From Actinomycetes bacterium (GTDB lineage Bacteria; Actinomycetota; Actinomycetes; Mycobacteriales; Mycobacteriaceae), in assembly GCA_029780675.1 (NCBI GenBank), contig JAKOYE010000040.1:1-59039 (forward strand): 59,039 bases of DNA, written 5' to 3'. This document shows positions 46,357 through 56,627 of this stretch, one piece after another (positions within the stretch are counted from its first letter, which is position 1; each line of letters opens with the position of its first letter). The notes below the pieces were generated by a model. It did not search any database and was not told the DNA's origin. It saw nothing but the letters and a program-made list of their open reading frames with translations. Position numbers and translations under genes: made by a program.

Positions 46357-47402
46357 ACGCGGGCCTTCCCGAGGCTCTCGCCGAGGATTCCGGTCGGCCG
46401 GAACAACAGCACCAGAACCAGGACGACGAAGGCGACCACGTCCCGCCATTGCGTACCGAACACCGCCTGGCCGTAGTTCTCCATCACACCCAGCAACAGA
46501 CCGCCGATCAACGCCCCGCGCAGGTTGCCGATGCCGCCCAGGACGGCTGCGGAGAACGCCTTGATGCCGAGGAGGAAGCCGCCCGAGTAGATGATGCCCT
46601 GGGGCACCCGCAGGGTGTACAGCAACGCGGCGGCGCCGGCCAGGAGTCCGCCGATGAGGAACGTCGTCACGATGATGCGCTCCCTGGACACCCCCATCAG
46701 GGTGGCGGTGGCGGGATCCTGAGCGACCGCGCGGATACCGCGACCGAACTTGGTGCGGTGCACGAAGAGGTAGGTCAGGCGGGCCAGTACCAGGGCAGAC
46801 CCGACGATCACCAGGGTGATGTTGGTGACCGACGCCCCAAACACCTCGAACTGGGTTTTGGGCTGCACCAGGATGATCGGCTGCTGGGCGTTGCTTCCGC
46901 CGTAGCCGTCGATGATCTGCGGCAGCAGGAAGTGCACGAACTCCTGCAGGACGAACGACATGCCGATCGCGGTGATCAGGAACGTCAGGGGGCGGGCGTT
47001 GCGGCGCCGCAACGGCCGGTAGGCGACCGCCTCCAAACCCACCGCGGCCGTCCCGGACACCACCATCGCAAAAAGCATGGCGATACCCAGGTAGAGGATC
47101 GTCAGCGCCACCCCGCGGTTATAGGCGTTCCCGGTGGGCGTGAAGCCCAGGATCATGTCGAGGCAGAAGTATGCGCCGAACATGCCCAGCATGAAGATCT
47201 CGGAGTGCGCGAAGTTGATCAGCCGCAGCACTCCGAAGACCAGGGTGTAGCCGACGGCGACCAGGGCGTAGATGGCGCCCCAGGCCAGCCCGTCGATGGT
47301 GAACTGCCAGAAGCCTTCTCGCAGGTTCTCGACGTTGAAACCGATATCGCCGGCGAGGCACGTGTACCGGCCGTCCAGACCGGTCAAGCACTCCTGAATC
47401 AT
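46353..47402 (-). CDS. livH: branched-chain amino-acid ABC transporter permease
   Basis: The 349-residue protein has about eight helices. VGYTLVFGVLRLINFAHSEIFMLG and the EAA-type loop GRGIRAVAQDPATATLMGVSRERII are hallmarks of LivH. The first ~35 residues (with two cysteines) precede the first helix and may be an extracytoplasmic or cleaved part. It lies 31 bp downstream of livK. Confidence 0.94.
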   Translation of the reverse strand: MIQECLTGLDGRYTCLAGDIGFNVENLREGFWQFTIDGLAWGAIYALVAVGYTLVFGVLRLINFAHSEIFMLGMFGAYFCLDMILGFTPTGNAYNRGVALTILYLGIAMLFAMVVSGTAAVGLEAVAYRPLRRRNARPLTFLITAIGMSFVLQEFVHFLLPQIIDGYGGSNAQQPIILVQPKTQFEVFGASVTNITLVIVGSALVLARLTYLFVHRTKFGRGIRAVAQDPATATLMGVSRERIIVTTFLIGGLLAGAAALLYTLRVPQGIIYSGGFLLGIKAFSAAVLGGIGNLRGALIGGLLLGVMENYGQAVFGTQWRDVVAFVVLVLVLLFRPTGILGESLGKARV

Positions 47403-47433
47403 CGAACGGTGCGCTCTCCCGGCGCCGGATCGC

Positions 47434-48675
47434 CTACTGAACCTTGTAGATCCAGATCAGCGTGGTGGTGAGCTCACCGGTGTCGGTCCACTGGTACTTG
47501 CGGGCGATGCCCTGACCGTCGTACTTCTTGACGAAGTCCAGCAGCGCCTCCCGGGTCACCGCGCCGGAGTCGATGCCCTTGACCAGGATGGTCCCCAGGT
47601 CGTAGCCCTCGGTGCTGTAGGTGCCGGGCGCCTGGCCGAACTTCTTCGAGTATTCGTCGGCGAAGGCCTTGGTGGCGGGGCCACAGGGGCAGGACAGCAC
47701 CGCATCCTTCGCGGAGTTTCCGGCCTGCTTGACGAACTCGGGGTCCTTGGTGCCGTCGGCGCTGACGAACTTGCCGGCGAACTCGGCGTCCCGAAGCTGC
47801 TGCACGAACGGCGCGGCCTCGGAGTAGTAGCCGCTGTAGAACACCGAGTCCGGTGACTGCGCCTTGATCTGGGTCACCGCCGCCGAGAAGTCCTTGTCGC
47901 CCTTCTTGACCGAGATGTTGCAGCCGGGGTCGGCGACCTCGCCGAGGGTTTCGCGAACCGCCTTGGCCAGGCCCGTGCCGTAGTCGGTGCTGTCGTCGAC
48001 GACGCAGATCTTCTTGTCGCCGACGGTGTTCTTCAGGTAGTTCGCGACCGACGGGCCCTGCACCCCGTCGTTGGCCAGGCCGCGGAAGAAGGTCTTCCAG
48101 CCCTGATCGGACAGGCTGACATTGGTGGCCGAGGCGGTGGCGGCCAGCAGTCCGGCCTGGTCGAACACCCCCCCGGTGGCCTTGGTCTCACCGGAGAACG
48201 CCGGCCCGACAAGTCCGATGATGGAGGCGTCATCGACGATCTGCGGGGCGATCGCGGTCGCCTTCTGCGGGTCACCCTCGGTGTCGAAGGTCTTCAGGTC
48301 GATCTGGCAACCGGGGTTGGCGGCGTTGTGCTTGTCCACCGCCATCTGAATGCCGTTCTTGATGTTGATGCCCAGCGCGGCGTCCGGCCCGTTGAGGGCA
48401 CCGGCCATGGCGATCGACACCGGGGCGCAGGTGGCCTTGCCGTCGCCGGCGGGGTCGGCGGGTGCGGTGCCGGACTCGGCCTGCACGGCTGCGCCGTTCT
48501 GGTCGATTTGAACCTGCTCGACGATCGAGAGGTTCACCGGCGCGGTGCCGGCCTGGGAGGAGCTGGCGCCGGTGGAGTCCTTCTCGGGCGTGGGCTGGCT
48601 GCACCCGGCCAGGCCGAATACGACCAGAGCGGTCGAGCCCAACGCAATTGCATGACGTGTCGTCCGAGCGCGCAC
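47434..48675 (-). CDS. livK: branched-chain amino-acid-binding lipoprotein
   Basis: The 413-residue lipoprotein has lipobox FGLAGC (Cys25). After a disordered Ser/Gly/Thr-rich linker (~26-75) comes a periplasmic-binding type I domain (VSIAMAGALNGPDAALGINIKNGIQMAVDKHN; LVGPAFSGETKATGGVF; VDDSTDYGTGLAKAV). It captures Leu/Ile/Val or related ligands outside the membrane; exact specificity is unknown. GTG 48675 follows a strong GGAGGTGA site. It is the first gene of the operon, 129 bp downstream of pdtaR. Confidence 0.94.
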   Translation of the reverse strand: MRARTTRHAIALGSTALVVFGLAGCSQPTPEKDSTGASSSQAGTAPVNLSIVEQVQIDQNGAAVQAESGTAPADPAGDGKATCAPVSIAMAGALNGPDAALGINIKNGIQMAVDKHNAANPGCQIDLKTFDTEGDPQKATAIAPQIVDDASIIGLVGPAFSGETKATGGVFDQAGLLAATASATNVSLSDQGWKTFFRGLANDGVQGPSVANYLKNTVGDKKICVVDDSTDYGTGLAKAVRETLGEVADPGCNISVKKGDKDFSAAVTQIKAQSPDSVFYSGYYSEAAPFVQQLRDAEFAGKFVSADGTKDPEFVKQAGNSAKDAVLSCPCGPATKAFADEYSKKFGQAPGTYSTEGYDLGTILVKGIDSGAVTREALLDFVKKYDGQGIARKYQWTDTGELTTTLIWIYKVQ

Positions 48676-48804
48676 GCTTCACCTCCGGTGAGTGTTCGCG
48701 GAGCGCTCAGGGACCCTGGGGCTCCGTGGTTCGCAGTAGAAGATAGCCAACTTGCGGGCGAAAAGCGCGCCTCCCCCGCTACCGAGGCTCGTGCCCGGTC
48801 GGTG

Positions 48805-49419
48805 TCAGCTCGGCTTCGGTTCGTCCTCGAGGCTTTCCAGGACAACCTCGGCGACCCGTTTCATGGTGGTCCGCCGGTCCATCGCCGCCCGCTGCATCCA
48901 GGTGAACGCCTCGGGTTCGGTCATGGCGTGCCGGGTCTGCAGGATGCCCTTGGCGCGTTCGATGAGCTTACGGGTCGCGAGTCGTTCGGACAGGTCCGCG
49001 ACTTCGCGTTCAAGTTCGGTCAGTTCGGCGAATCGGCTGACGGCCAGTTCGATCGCCGGAACCAGATCGCTGGCCGAGAACGGCTTGACGAGATACGCCA
49101 TCGCTCCGGCGTCACGGGCCCGTTCCACCAGGTCCCGCTGGCTGAACGCGGTCAGCACGACGATCGGTGCGATCCGCTTGGCCGCGATCTCCTCGGCGGC
49201 GTCGATTCCGTCGCGTCGCGGCATCTTGACGTCCATGATCACCAGGTCGGGTCGCAGGCTCTCGGCCAGGTCGACGGCCTCCTGCCCGTCGCCGGCCTCG
49301 CCGACCACGTCATAGCCCTCCTCACGCAGCATCTCGGCGAGATCAAGCCGGATCAGCGCCTCGTCCTCGGCGATCAGGACGCGCCGAGCCGGCGGGGTTT
49401 CGTCGGTGCTGGTCGTCAT
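48805..49419 (-). CDS. pdtaR: response regulator with ANTAR RNA-binding output domain
   Basis: The 204-residue protein has a receiver domain (~12-130) with acidic pocket AEDE, phospho-acceptor Asp63 in LVIMDVKMPRRDG, and LVKPF. A coiled linker leads to an ANTAR domain (~145-195; ERAKGILQTRHAMTEPEAFTWMQRAAMD). It matches Rv1626, the partner of histidine kinase PdtaS, which controls antitermination of target RNAs; the kinase is not in this window. The start is ATG 49419; the longer frame to 49491 lacks homology. Confidence 0.96.
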   Translation of the reverse strand: MTTSTDETPPARRVLIAEDEALIRLDLAEMLREEGYDVVGEAGDGQEAVDLAESLRPDLVIMDVKMPRRDGIDAAEEIAAKRIAPIVVLTAFSQRDLVERARDAGAMAYLVKPFSASDLVPAIELAVSRFAELTELEREVADLSERLATRKLIERAKGILQTRHAMTEPEAFTWMQRAAMDRRTTMKRVAEVVLESLEDEPKPS

Positions 49420-49510
49420 AGCGTCATTGTGTCGCGGCCGGGAGCGCCCGGCGAGTGGGGGCACCCGGGCAGTCGCCCTCGGGTCGTCCACTATCGTGGG
49501 AACCCGCGCC

Positions 49511-49587
49511 GCCCTCGTATCCCAACTGGCAGAGGAAACGGATTCAAAACCCGTGCAGTGTGAGTTCGAATCTCACCGAGGGCACCA
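49511..49587 (+). tRNA. tRNA-Leu (anticodon CAA), with encoded CCA and a short variable loop
   Basis: The acceptor stem GCCCTCG/CGAGGGC (49511-49517 with 49577-49583) and the T-arm GTGAG-TTCGAAT-CTCAC are perfect. The anticodon loop TTCAAAA (49543-49549) gives CAA, read as Leu UUG. The body is 74 nt, then CCA. The variable region is only five bases (49555-49559), unlike the long arm normal for tRNA-Leu. The anticodon stem has an A-C mismatch at its loop end. M. tuberculosis has a tRNA-Leu gene in the equivalent place, as I recall. Confidence 0.93.
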
Positions 49588-49632
49588 GCTGTCTGGCCGC
49601 GCATCTCGCGGGATTTCGGCGCTGAGCCCGGC

Positions 49633-49638
49633 TACGCT
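49633..49638 (+). promoter_or_regulatory. -10 element of cya
   Basis: TACGCT ends 6 nt before ATG 49645, which favours the ATG over the adjacent TTG as the leaderless start. Confidence 0.45.
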
Positions 49639-49644
49639 CACTTG

Positions 49645-50982
49645 ATGAGGTCCGAGCGGAAGTGCGCTGGGCGAACGGTGCCGGATCTGGGCGTTCGGCT
49701 CGTCGACTGCGAACGCCTTCAGCGCCGGCCACCGGCCCGCAATCAGCACTGGGCCGACGCCGTCAGCCGCCCGCAGCGGGTGCTCACCTTTGCGACGTGG
49801 ATCGCCGCCGGGGTCACCGCCACGTTGGGCGTCCTGCAGACCGTCACCGGTCAGGGTGTGCTGTACATCGGCCTGATCAACCTGACGCTCGCCGCGGTGT
49901 TCCTCGCCATCCCACTACTGCACCGGTTCGGCAATCTGATCGCGGCTCTGGTGTTCGTCGGGGTGTCCTACGTATCGCTGACCTTCGTCGGCACCCAGAT
50001 CGGCACCGACTCGGGGGTGCAGTTCTACTACCTGGTATCGGCATCGCTGGCGGTGTTGGTGGTCGGCCTGGACCATGTGGTTCTGGCCGGACTGATAGTG
50101 TCCGTCGGCGCGGGGTTGACAGTGGCGTTGCAGTTCCTGGTGCCGCCCGACACCGGCATCCAGCCGCGCTGGGCGCTCTACACCAGCTTCATCTTCGCCA
50201 CCCTGGGCGCGTGCACGCTGATCTTCGCCACCGTCTGGTACGCGATGCGCGAGGTGGCCCGCGCCGAGGCGGCCATGGAAGTCGAATACGACCGCTCCGA
50301 GGCATTGCTGGCCAACATCCTGCCCGCCGAGGTGGCGGCGAAACTCAAAGACCCCGCGCACGGCACCATCGCCGACCGCTACGACGACGCCTCGATCCTG
50401 TTCGCCGACATCGCCGGCTTCACCGAACGCGCCAGCGAGATCCCCCCCACCGACCTGGTCCGCTTCCTCGACCGTCTCTACACCACCTTTGACCGACTGG
50501 TGGACCGGCACGGACTGGAGAAGATCAAGACCACCGGCGACTCCTACATGGTGGTCAGCGGCGTCCCCACCCCTCGGCCCGACCACGCCGAGGCCATCGC
50601 CGCGCTCGCCCTGGACATGTCCCGGGCCGTGGCCGACCTGCGCGACCCGAAGGGCAACCCGGTGCCCCTGCGGATGGGCATCGCGGCCGGCCCGGTGGTG
50701 GCCGGCGTGGTGGGCGCTCGGAAGTTCTTCTACGACGTGTGGGGCGACGCGGTCAACGTGGCTTCCCGGATGGAGTCCACCGACCCCGAGGGCCGTATCC
50801 AGGTGCCGCATGACGTCTACGAACGACTGCGGCACGCCTTCGTGCTCGAAGAACGCGGCGAGGTGTCCATCAAGGGCAAGGGTCTGATGCGCACCTGGTA
50901 CCTGGTCTGCAGGAAACCCACCGTCGCGGGACTGCCGGACGGCACCACCGTCGCCCGGCCGACCGCCCCGGCGCCGCGCTAG
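49645..50982 (+). CDS. cya: membrane class III adenylyl cyclase (Rv1625c-like)
   Basis: The 445-residue protein makes cAMP from ATP as a homodimer. Six membrane helices (~45-205) precede a signal-transducing helix (RSEALLANILPAEVAAKLKD) and a catalytic domain (~245-425) with metal site FADIAGFT, the purine-specifying lysine in EKIKTTGDSYMVVSG, and FYDVWGDAVNVASRM with the specificity Asp and transition-state Asn/Arg. It mirrors one half of a mammalian cyclase, as noted for Rv1625c. The neighbours (tRNA-Leu, pdtaR) match M. tuberculosis. Confidence 0.96.
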   Translation: MRSERKCAGRTVPDLGVRLVDCERLQRRPPARNQHWADAVSRPQRVLTFATWIAAGVTATLGVLQTVTGQGVLYIGLINLTLAAVFLAIPLLHRFGNLIAALVFVGVSYVSLTFVGTQIGTDSGVQFYYLVSASLAVLVVGLDHVVLAGLIVSVGAGLTVALQFLVPPDTGIQPRWALYTSFIFATLGACTLIFATVWYAMREVARAEAAMEVEYDRSEALLANILPAEVAAKLKDPAHGTIADRYDDASILFADIAGFTERASEIPPTDLVRFLDRLYTTFDRLVDRHGLEKIKTTGDSYMVVSGVPTPRPDHAEAIAALALDMSRAVADLRDPKGNPVPLRMGIAAGPVVAGVVGARKFFYDVWGDAVNVASRMESTDPEGRIQVPHDVYERLRHAFVLEERGEVSIKGKGLMRTWYLVCRKPTVAGLPDGTTVARPTAPAPR

Positions 50983-50995
50983 CCGCGACCCGGCC

Positions 50996-53878
50996 TCACA
51001 CCGCGTCCACGGTTTGCGCCGGCTTGGGCCAGGGCTGCGGCACCGGCCGCGGACGCACGTTCTGGGGCCACCAGAACCAGCGCCCGAGCAGTGCGGCGAT
51101 GGCCGGTGTCATGAAGGCCCGGATCACCAAGGTGTCGAACAGCAGACCCATCCCGATCGTGGTGCCCACCTGGGCGAGCACCTTCAGATCGCTGATCGCG
51201 AAGGACATCATCGTGAAGGCGAACACCAGACCGGCCGAGGTCACCACCGACCCGCTGCCGCCCATGGCCCGGATGATGCCGGTGCTGAGCCCTGCGGAGA
51301 TCTCCTCCTTCAGGCGCGCGACCAGGAGCAGGTTGTAGTCGGCGCCGACCGCGAGCAGGATGATGACGGCCATCGCCAGCACCATCCAGTGCAGTTCGAC
51401 GCCGAGGATGTGCTGCCAGATCAGCACCGACAACCCGAATGACGCGCCCAGCGACAGCAGCACCGTGCCGACGATCACCGCGGACGCGACCGCGCTTCGG
51501 GTGATGATGAGCATGATGGCGAAAATCAATGCCAACGCGGCGATTCCGGCGATCAGCAGGTCGTAGGCGTTGCCCTCGGAGAGGTCCTTGAACATCGACG
51601 CGGTGCCGCCGAGATAGATCGTGGACCCCTCCAACGGGGTGCCCTTGATGGCCTCCTTGGCGGCTTTCTTGATGTCGTCGATGCGCTGAATACCATCGGC
51701 GGACATCGGGTCGCCCTCGTGGGAGATGATGAAACGCACCGCGTGGCCGTTGGGAGAGATGAACTGCTCCATACCCCGCTTGAAGTCGGGGTTGTCGAAC
51801 ACCTCCGGCGGCAGGTAGAACGAGTCGTCATTGCGGGAGGCGTCGAACGCCTCGCCCATCGCGGCGGAATCCTGCTGCATGGCCGCCATCTGGTCCTGCA
51901 TTCCCTTCTGCGTGGAATACATGCCCAGAACCATCGCCTTCATGTTCTTCATGGTCGCCACCATCTCCGGCATCATGGCGACCATCTGCGGCATGAGGGA
52001 GTCCAGACGTTCCATCAGGGGCAGCAGTGTCTGGATGGCGTCGGTCATGGTGTCGATGCCGTCGATGCTGTCGAACACCGACCGCATCGCCGTGCACACC
52101 GGGATGTCGTAGCAGTGCGGTTCCCAGTAGAAGTAGTTGCGGATCGGCCGGAAGAAGTCGTCGAAGTTGGCGATGTTGTCGCGCAGATCCTGAATGTCGC
52201 CGACCATGTCCCGCATCTGCACCACCATGCTGTGGGTGACGTCGGACATCTCCTGGGTGAGGTTCTGCATCCGCTGCATCTGGTCGATGGTGGTCTGCAT
52301 GTCGTCGGCCTGCTGGAGCATCTTGGCCGTCAGGTCCTCGTTGTACTTCTGGGTCAGCTTCTGGGTTGTGCCCTGCATGCTGATCAGGAACGGGATCGAG
52401 GTGTGTTCGATCGGAGTGCCCTCGGGCCGGGTGATGGCCTGGACCCGGGAGATGCCCTCGACGGCGAAGATGGCTTTCGCGATCTTGTTGATGACCAGGA
52501 AGTCGGCCGAGTTGCGCAGGTCATGGTCGCTCTCGACCATGAGGACTTCCGGGTTCATCCGGGCCTGGGAGAAGTGCCGGTCGGCCGCCGCATAGCCCTG
52601 GTTGGCGGGTGTGTCGGCCGGCTGGTAGTTGCGGTCGTTGTAGTTCGTGCGATACCCGGGCAGGGTGAGCAGACCGACCAGTGCCAGCGCCACCGTCCCG
52701 ACCAGAATCGGGCCCGGCCACCGGACGATGGCGGCGCCGATCTTGCGCCACCCACGCACCCGCATCGTCCGCTTCGGCTCCAGCCGGCCGAATCGGGTGG
52801 CCACCGCCACGATCGCGCTGCCGACCGTGAGCGCCGCGACCACCACGACGGACATCCCGATCGCCAGTGGGACACCGAGGGTCTGGAAGTAGGGCAGTCG
52901 GGTGAAGCTCAGGCAGAACGTCGCCCCGGCGATGGTGAATCCGGAACCCAGCACCACGTGTGCGGTGCCGTGGAACATCGTGTAGTACGCCGTTTCCCGG
53001 TCTTCCCCCGCACCGCGCGCCTCCTGATATCGCCCGATGAGGAAGATGGCGTAGTCGGTCGCGGCCGCTATCGCCAGCATGACCAGCAGGCTGGTGGCGA
53101 ACGTCGACAGTCCGATGATCTGGTGGTACCCCAGGAACGCGACCACACCGCGGGCTGCGCTCAGCGACAGCACCACCATGGCCAGCACCAGCAGCACCGT
53201 GATGATGGACCGGTAGAACCACAGCAGCATCGTGATGATGACGATGAAGGTGACCATCTCGGTCACCCGCAGGCTCTTGTCGCCGGTCGCCTGCTGATCG
53301 GCGACCATGGCGGCCGACCCGGTGACGAAGACCTGCACCCCGTCGGGGGGTGTCAGGTTCTTGATGATGTCCTTGACCGCCGCCACCGACTCGTTGGCCA
53401 GCAGTTCACCCTGGTTGCCGGCGAGCTTGATCTGGACGTAGACCGCTTTGCCATCGTTGCTCTGGGCGCCGGCCGCCGTCAGCGGATCACCCCAGAAGTC
53501 CTGCACCGACTCGACGTGTTTGGTGTCGGCCTCGAGTTTGGCGATCATCTCGCCGTAGAACGCGCGCGCAGCCTCGCCGAGGGGTTCCTGGCCCTCCAGC
53601 ACGATCATCGCCGAACTGTCGGAATTGCCCTCTTCGAAGACCTTGCCGATTCGCTTCATCGCGATCATCGACGGGGCCGCATCGGGGCTCATCGACACCG
53701 CTTGGGTCTGCCCGACCACTTCCAACTGCGGCACCGTGACATTGAGCACGGCGATCAGCGCGATCCAGGCCAGGATGATGGGTACCGCGAAGGTGCGGAT
53801 CATCCGTGCCGCGAAGGTTCGGTTCACCGGATGCGGCGGGGGCGCGGCGATCGGTTCGGTCGTCGTCGGGGCGCTCAT
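50996..53878 (-). CDS. mmpL5: MmpL5-like RND efflux transporter
   Basis: The 960-residue RND protein has twelve membrane helices in two halves. The proton-relay pairs are visible in [14 protein letters not shown] and [14 protein letters not shown]. Between helices 7 and 8 is a long coiled-coil region (~490-690; Gln/Met-rich, [20 protein letters not shown]), the periplasmic tube typical of MmpL4/MmpL5. These pumps export carboxymycobactin siderophores, and MmpL5 also bedaquiline and clofazimine. The start overlaps the mmpS stop (ATGA). The 5 versus 4 assignment rests mainly on the linked MmpR5-type regulator. Confidence 0.88.
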   Translation of the reverse strand: MSAPTTTEPIAAPPPHPVNRTFAARMIRTFAVPIILAWIALIAVLNVTVPQLEVVGQTQAVSMSPDAAPSMIAMKRIGKVFEEGNSDSSAMIVLEGQEPLGEAARAFYGEMIAKLEADTKHVESVQDFWGDPLTAAGAQSNDGKAVYVQIKLAGNQGELLANESVAAVKDIIKNLTPPDGVQVFVTGSAAMVADQQATGDKSLRVTEMVTFIVIITMLLWFYRSIITVLLVLAMVVLSLSAARGVVAFLGYHQIIGLSTFATSLLVMLAIAAATDYAIFLIGRYQEARGAGEDRETAYYTMFHGTAHVVLGSGFTIAGATFCLSFTRLPYFQTLGVPLAIGMSVVVVAALTVGSAIVAVATRFGRLEPKRTMRVRGWRKIGAAIVRWPGPILVGTVALALVGLLTLPGYRTNYNDRNYQPADTPANQGYAAADRHFSQARMNPEVLMVESDHDLRNSADFLVINKIAKAIFAVEGISRVQAITRPEGTPIEHTSIPFLISMQGTTQKLTQKYNEDLTAKMLQQADDMQTTIDQMQRMQNLTQEMSDVTHSMVVQMRDMVGDIQDLRDNIANFDDFFRPIRNYFYWEPHCYDIPVCTAMRSVFDSIDGIDTMTDAIQTLLPLMERLDSLMPQMVAMMPEMVATMKNMKAMVLGMYSTQKGMQDQMAAMQQDSAAMGEAFDASRNDDSFYLPPEVFDNPDFKRGMEQFISPNGHAVRFIISHEGDPMSADGIQRIDDIKKAAKEAIKGTPLEGSTIYLGGTASMFKDLSEGNAYDLLIAGIAALALIFAIMLIITRSAVASAVIVGTVLLSLGASFGLSVLIWQHILGVELHWMVLAMAVIILLAVGADYNLLLVARLKEEISAGLSTGIIRAMGGSGSVVTSAGLVFAFTMMSFAISDLKVLAQVGTTIGMGLLFDTLVIRAFMTPAIAALLGRWFWWPQNVRPRPVPQPWPKPAQTVDAV

Positions 53879-54303
53879 GCGGACTTCACAAAGCAGTAAG
53901 TCAACGCGTTCATTCCGGTTGCGGTTCTTTCGTCCTTGACCTCGCCGTCGACGAGGATGCGGCAGGTGATCGACGTTCCGTCGCTCTGCGCGAGGATGTT
54001 GGGTGCCGCCGAGGGGGCGGTGGTCTCCAGCGTGAGAGACCACGGGATCGCGGCGGCGTCGACGCGTTGCGGTTTGGCGTCGAGATCCAGGTAGTTGATG
54101 TTGGCGAAACTGCCCGAGCCGAACACCTCGTAACGGACCACCTTCGGGTCGAAGGACTCAGGGTCGTCGGCGAAGACTTTCGGTGTCACCAGAGGTCCCT
54201 CCGAGCCGAAAAAGCTGCGGATCCGGTGGACGGTGAAACCGGCGATGACGGTCACCACCACCAGCACCAGCGGGATCCAGGCCCGCTTGAGGACGCCGAT
54301 CAT
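53875..54303 (-). CDS. mmpS5: MmpS5-like RND accessory protein
   Basis: The 142-residue protein has one N-terminal membrane helix (~8-27) and a periplasmic beta-sandwich with [29 protein letters not shown] and [13 protein letters not shown] [10 protein letters not shown], then [13 protein letters not shown]. It has normal MmpS length and partners MmpL. It overlaps the regulator upstream and mmpL downstream by 4 bp each, so all three are one transcript. Confidence 0.9.
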   Translation of the reverse strand: MIGVLKRAWIPLVLVVVTVIAGFTVHRIRSFFGSEGPLVTPKVFADDPESFDPKVVRYEVFGSGSFANINYLDLDAKPQRVDAAAIPWSLTLETTAPSAAPNILAQSDGTSITCRILVDGEVKDERTATGMNALTYCFVKSA

Positions 54304-54803
54304 TCGATTCCTCCCGAATCGTGAGGCCCGCGACCGTCGCCGAAACGGTCGAGCGCGTCGATGAGGACGGTGTGCATGAAGGAGGACAGGGTCCGCATCT
54401 CCTCGAGCCGGCGGGTGTCTTCGGCGGGTGATCCGTGCATCGCGCGCAGGCCCGTCTCTGCCATCGCGGTCAGATCCGCCATGGTCCGGATCCGCTGACG
54501 TTCCCCGGCCGCGAACGCGTTGGGGCGCAGCCGGTAGAAGGTGCGCCGGTCGCCGGCCACCCCGACGCGCTCGATGTACCCGAACTGGATCAACATGCGC
54601 GCGTTGGTGCTGATCCCGCCACTGCTGGCGTCGAGGGCCACCGCCAGCTCCTCCGAGGACTGCCGTTCGGGTTGGCAGACCAGTAACCACCCGAGCAAGC
54701 GCCCAGAGAGCCTGGTCAGGCCGTTGGATTCGAAGTACCCGCCCATCTGTTCGACGAAGTCCATGATCTGCGGACTCGGTTGCCGAGCAGCGGTCTTGCT
54801 CAC
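54300..54803 (-). CDS. mmpR5: MmpR5 (Rv0678)-like MarR/GbsR-type repressor
   Basis: The 167-residue protein is strikingly like Rv0678: FVEQMGGYFES, then LTRLSGRLLGWLLVCQPERQSSEELAVALDASSGGISTNARMLIQFGYIERVGVAGDRRTFYRLRPNAFAAGER. The winged helix spans ~38-110, and C-terminal helices form the dimer. Rv0678 represses mmpS5-mmpL5, and its loss gives bedaquiline/clofazimine cross-resistance. In M. tuberculosis the gene is divergent from the pump; here it is first in the same operon. GTG 54803 was chosen because TACGGT ends 7 nt before it; GTG 54812 and an upstream start at 54875 are alternatives. Confidence 0.88.
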   Translation of the reverse strand: MSKTAARQPSPQIMDFVEQMGGYFESNGLTRLSGRLLGWLLVCQPERQSSEELAVALDASSGGISTNARMLIQFGYIERVGVAGDRRTFYRLRPNAFAAGERQRIRTMADLTAMAETGLRAMHGSPAEDTRRLEEMRTLSSFMHTVLIDALDRFGDGRGPHDSGGIE

Positions 54804-54804
54804 A

Positions 54805-54826
54805 GGTTTCACCGTAGACTGAAACC
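54805..54826 (-). promoter_or_regulatory. MmpR5-type operator overlapping the -10 of its own operon
   Basis: GGTTTCA-N8-TGAAACC is a perfect 7-bp inverted repeat. On the minus strand its core TTTCAGTCTACGGTGAAA differs at three of 18 positions from the reported Rv0678 consensus TTTCAGAGTACAGTGAAA, as I recall it. It contains the putative -10 TACGGT, so a bound repressor would block initiation. Confidence 0.75.
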
Positions 54827-54923
54827 ACCGAAAGTACCGACGCCGGAGCCCCAAATCAGGCGTGACAAGCGCCACATCGCCGCTGGACTCCCAGCGGTGC
54901 TACATCCCCCGCTAAATCCCCCG

Positions 54924-55685
54924 CTACATCACCTTGGACAAGAACGACTTGGTCCGTTCGTGCTGGGGATTGGACATCACCTCGCGGGGTGGACCGCTTT
55001 CGACGACCACTCCCCCGTCCATGAACACCAGTTGGTCGGCCACTTCGCGGGCGAAGCCCATCTCGTGGGTCACCACGATCATCGTCATGCCGTCGGCGGC
55101 AAGCTTTTTCATCACTGCGAGCACCTCACCCACCAACTCGGGGTCCAGTGCCGAGGTGGGTTCGTCGAAGAGCATCAGTTTGGGGTCCATCGCCAGCGCT
55201 CGGGCGATCGCGACACGCTGCTGCTGTCCGCCGGAAAGCTGCGCCGGGTAGGCGGCCGCCTTGTCGGACAGACCCACCTGGTTCAGCAGGTCGCGGGCCC
55301 GTTCTTCGGCGGCAGCCCTTTTCATCCCCTTGACGTGGATGGGTGCCTCGATGATGTTCTCCAGCACGGTGCGGTGTGGGAAGAGATTGAAGTTCTGGAA
55401 CACCATGCCGATATCGCGCCGCTGTTTGGCCGCCTCACGCGGTGTCATCTCGTGCAGCCTGCCGCGGCTCTCCCGATAGCCGACCAACTCCCCGTCGACG
55501 TACAGCCTTCCCGCCGAGATGCTTTCCAGATGGTTGATGCAGCGCAGGAACGTCGACTTGCCGGACCCGGAGGGCCCGACGAGCACCAGCACCTCGCCCT
55601 TCTCCACCGCCAGGGAAATCCCCTTGAGCACCTGCAGGGCCCCGAAACTCTTGCAGACCTGTTCCGCCTGGACCATGACCGTCAT
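54924..55685 (-). CDS. polar amino-acid ABC transporter ATPase (GlnQ-like)
   Basis: The 253-residue ATPase has Walker [10 protein letters not shown], signature [30 protein letters not shown] and the H-loop [13 protein letters not shown]; the [14 protein letters not shown] and HVKGM insertions are typical of the GlnQ/HisP group. It starts one base after the permease stop, the last gene of the binding protein-permease-ATPase operon. The ligand is not determinable. ATG 55676 is an alternative start. Confidence 0.94.
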   Translation of the reverse strand: MTVMVQAEQVCKSFGALQVLKGISLAVEKGEVLVLVGPSGSGKSTFLRCINHLESISAGRLYVDGELVGYRESRGRLHEMTPREAAKQRRDIGMVFQNFNLFPHRTVLENIIEAPIHVKGMKRAAAEERARDLLNQVGLSDKAAAYPAQLSGGQQQRVAIARALAMDPKLMLFDEPTSALDPELVGEVLAVMKKLAADGMTMIVVTHEMGFAREVADQLVFMDGGVVVESGPPREVMSNPQHERTKSFLSKVM

Positions 55686-55686
55686 G

Positions 55687-56622
55687 TCAACCCGCCTCAG
55701 TCTGTGCTTTGGCCAGCGCCAGCAACTGTTTGGCGGTCAGCTGTCGGGAGATGCCCCGGGAGAAGTACCGCTCCAGATAGTGCTGCCCCAGCATCAAAAT
55801 GCTGGTCACCACCAGGTACCAGGTGGCGGCCACCAGCAACAGGGGTACGGGCTCGAAGATCCGTGCGGCGACCTCGCGTGAGGCGATGCTGTACAGATCG
55901 TAGGAATAGGGCACCGCGGTGACCAGAGACGTCGTCTTGAGCATGCTGATGAGCTCGTTGCCGGTGGGCGGAATGATCACCCGCATCGCCTGCGGAAGCA
56001 CGGTCCGACGCATCGTCATCCCCCACGACATTCCTAACGCCGTGGAGGCTTCGGTCTGTCCCTCCGGAACGGAGGTGATTCCGGCGCGGATGATTTCGGC
56101 CATGTAGGCCGCTTCGTTGAGCCCCAGACCGATGACCGCGAGGAGGAACGGAATGGACAGGTTCTGCAGATTGACGTGCAGCAGCGAAGGACCGAAGGGC
56201 ACCCCGATCTGGATGTTCTGGTAGATCGTCGGGATCAGTCCCCAGAACACCAGTTGGACGTAGACCGGAGTGCCGCGGAAGATCCACAGAAACACCCAGG
56301 CCACCCAGCGGAAGACCGGATTGGGCGACAGCCGCATCACCGACAGCACGATGCCCAGCGCCACGCCGAGCACCATGGCGTACACGGTGAGTTGGAGCGT
56401 ATTGACGACGCCGAGCAGAATCCGCTCGTTGAACAGGTAGTCGACGTAGGTGGACCACCCGTACGCCTCATTGGTCGCGGCCCCGTAGATGAAGAGCCCG
56501 ACCAGAGCGACGATGACGACGGCACTCACCCACCGCCACGGATGCCGCAGTGGAACGGCCTCGATGGGCTGCGGCGGCACCGGGCCGTCGGGCACCGGTG
56601 CCGGCGAGCCGACGGCAGTCAT
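55687..56622 (-). CDS. polar amino-acid ABC transporter permease
   Basis: The 311-residue His/Glu/Gln/Arg/opine-family permease has an N-terminal helix (~30-50) and five further helices, with [15 protein letters not shown] and the ATPase-coupling loop [44 protein letters not shown]. It lies 5 bp after the binding-protein gene. The leading ~30 residues are Pro-rich. Confidence 0.94.
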   Translation of the reverse strand: MTAVGSPAPVPDGPVPPQPIEAVPLRHPWRWVSAVVIVALVGLFIYGAATNEAYGWSTYVDYLFNERILLGVVNTLQLTVYAMVLGVALGIVLSVMRLSPNPVFRWVAWVFLWIFRGTPVYVQLVFWGLIPTIYQNIQIGVPFGPSLLHVNLQNLSIPFLLAVIGLGLNEAAYMAEIIRAGITSVPEGQTEASTALGMSWGMTMRRTVLPQAMRVIIPPTGNELISMLKTTSLVTAVPYSYDLYSIASREVAARIFEPVPLLLVAATWYLVVTSILMLGQHYLERYFSRGISRQLTAKQLLALAKAQTEAG

Positions 56623-56627
56623 CGGGC

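Noticed and set aside
51719..53899. 726-codon plus-strand frame opposite mmpL5
   Set aside because: It is His/Asp/Arg-rich without domains and lies wholly antisense to a conserved RND pump.
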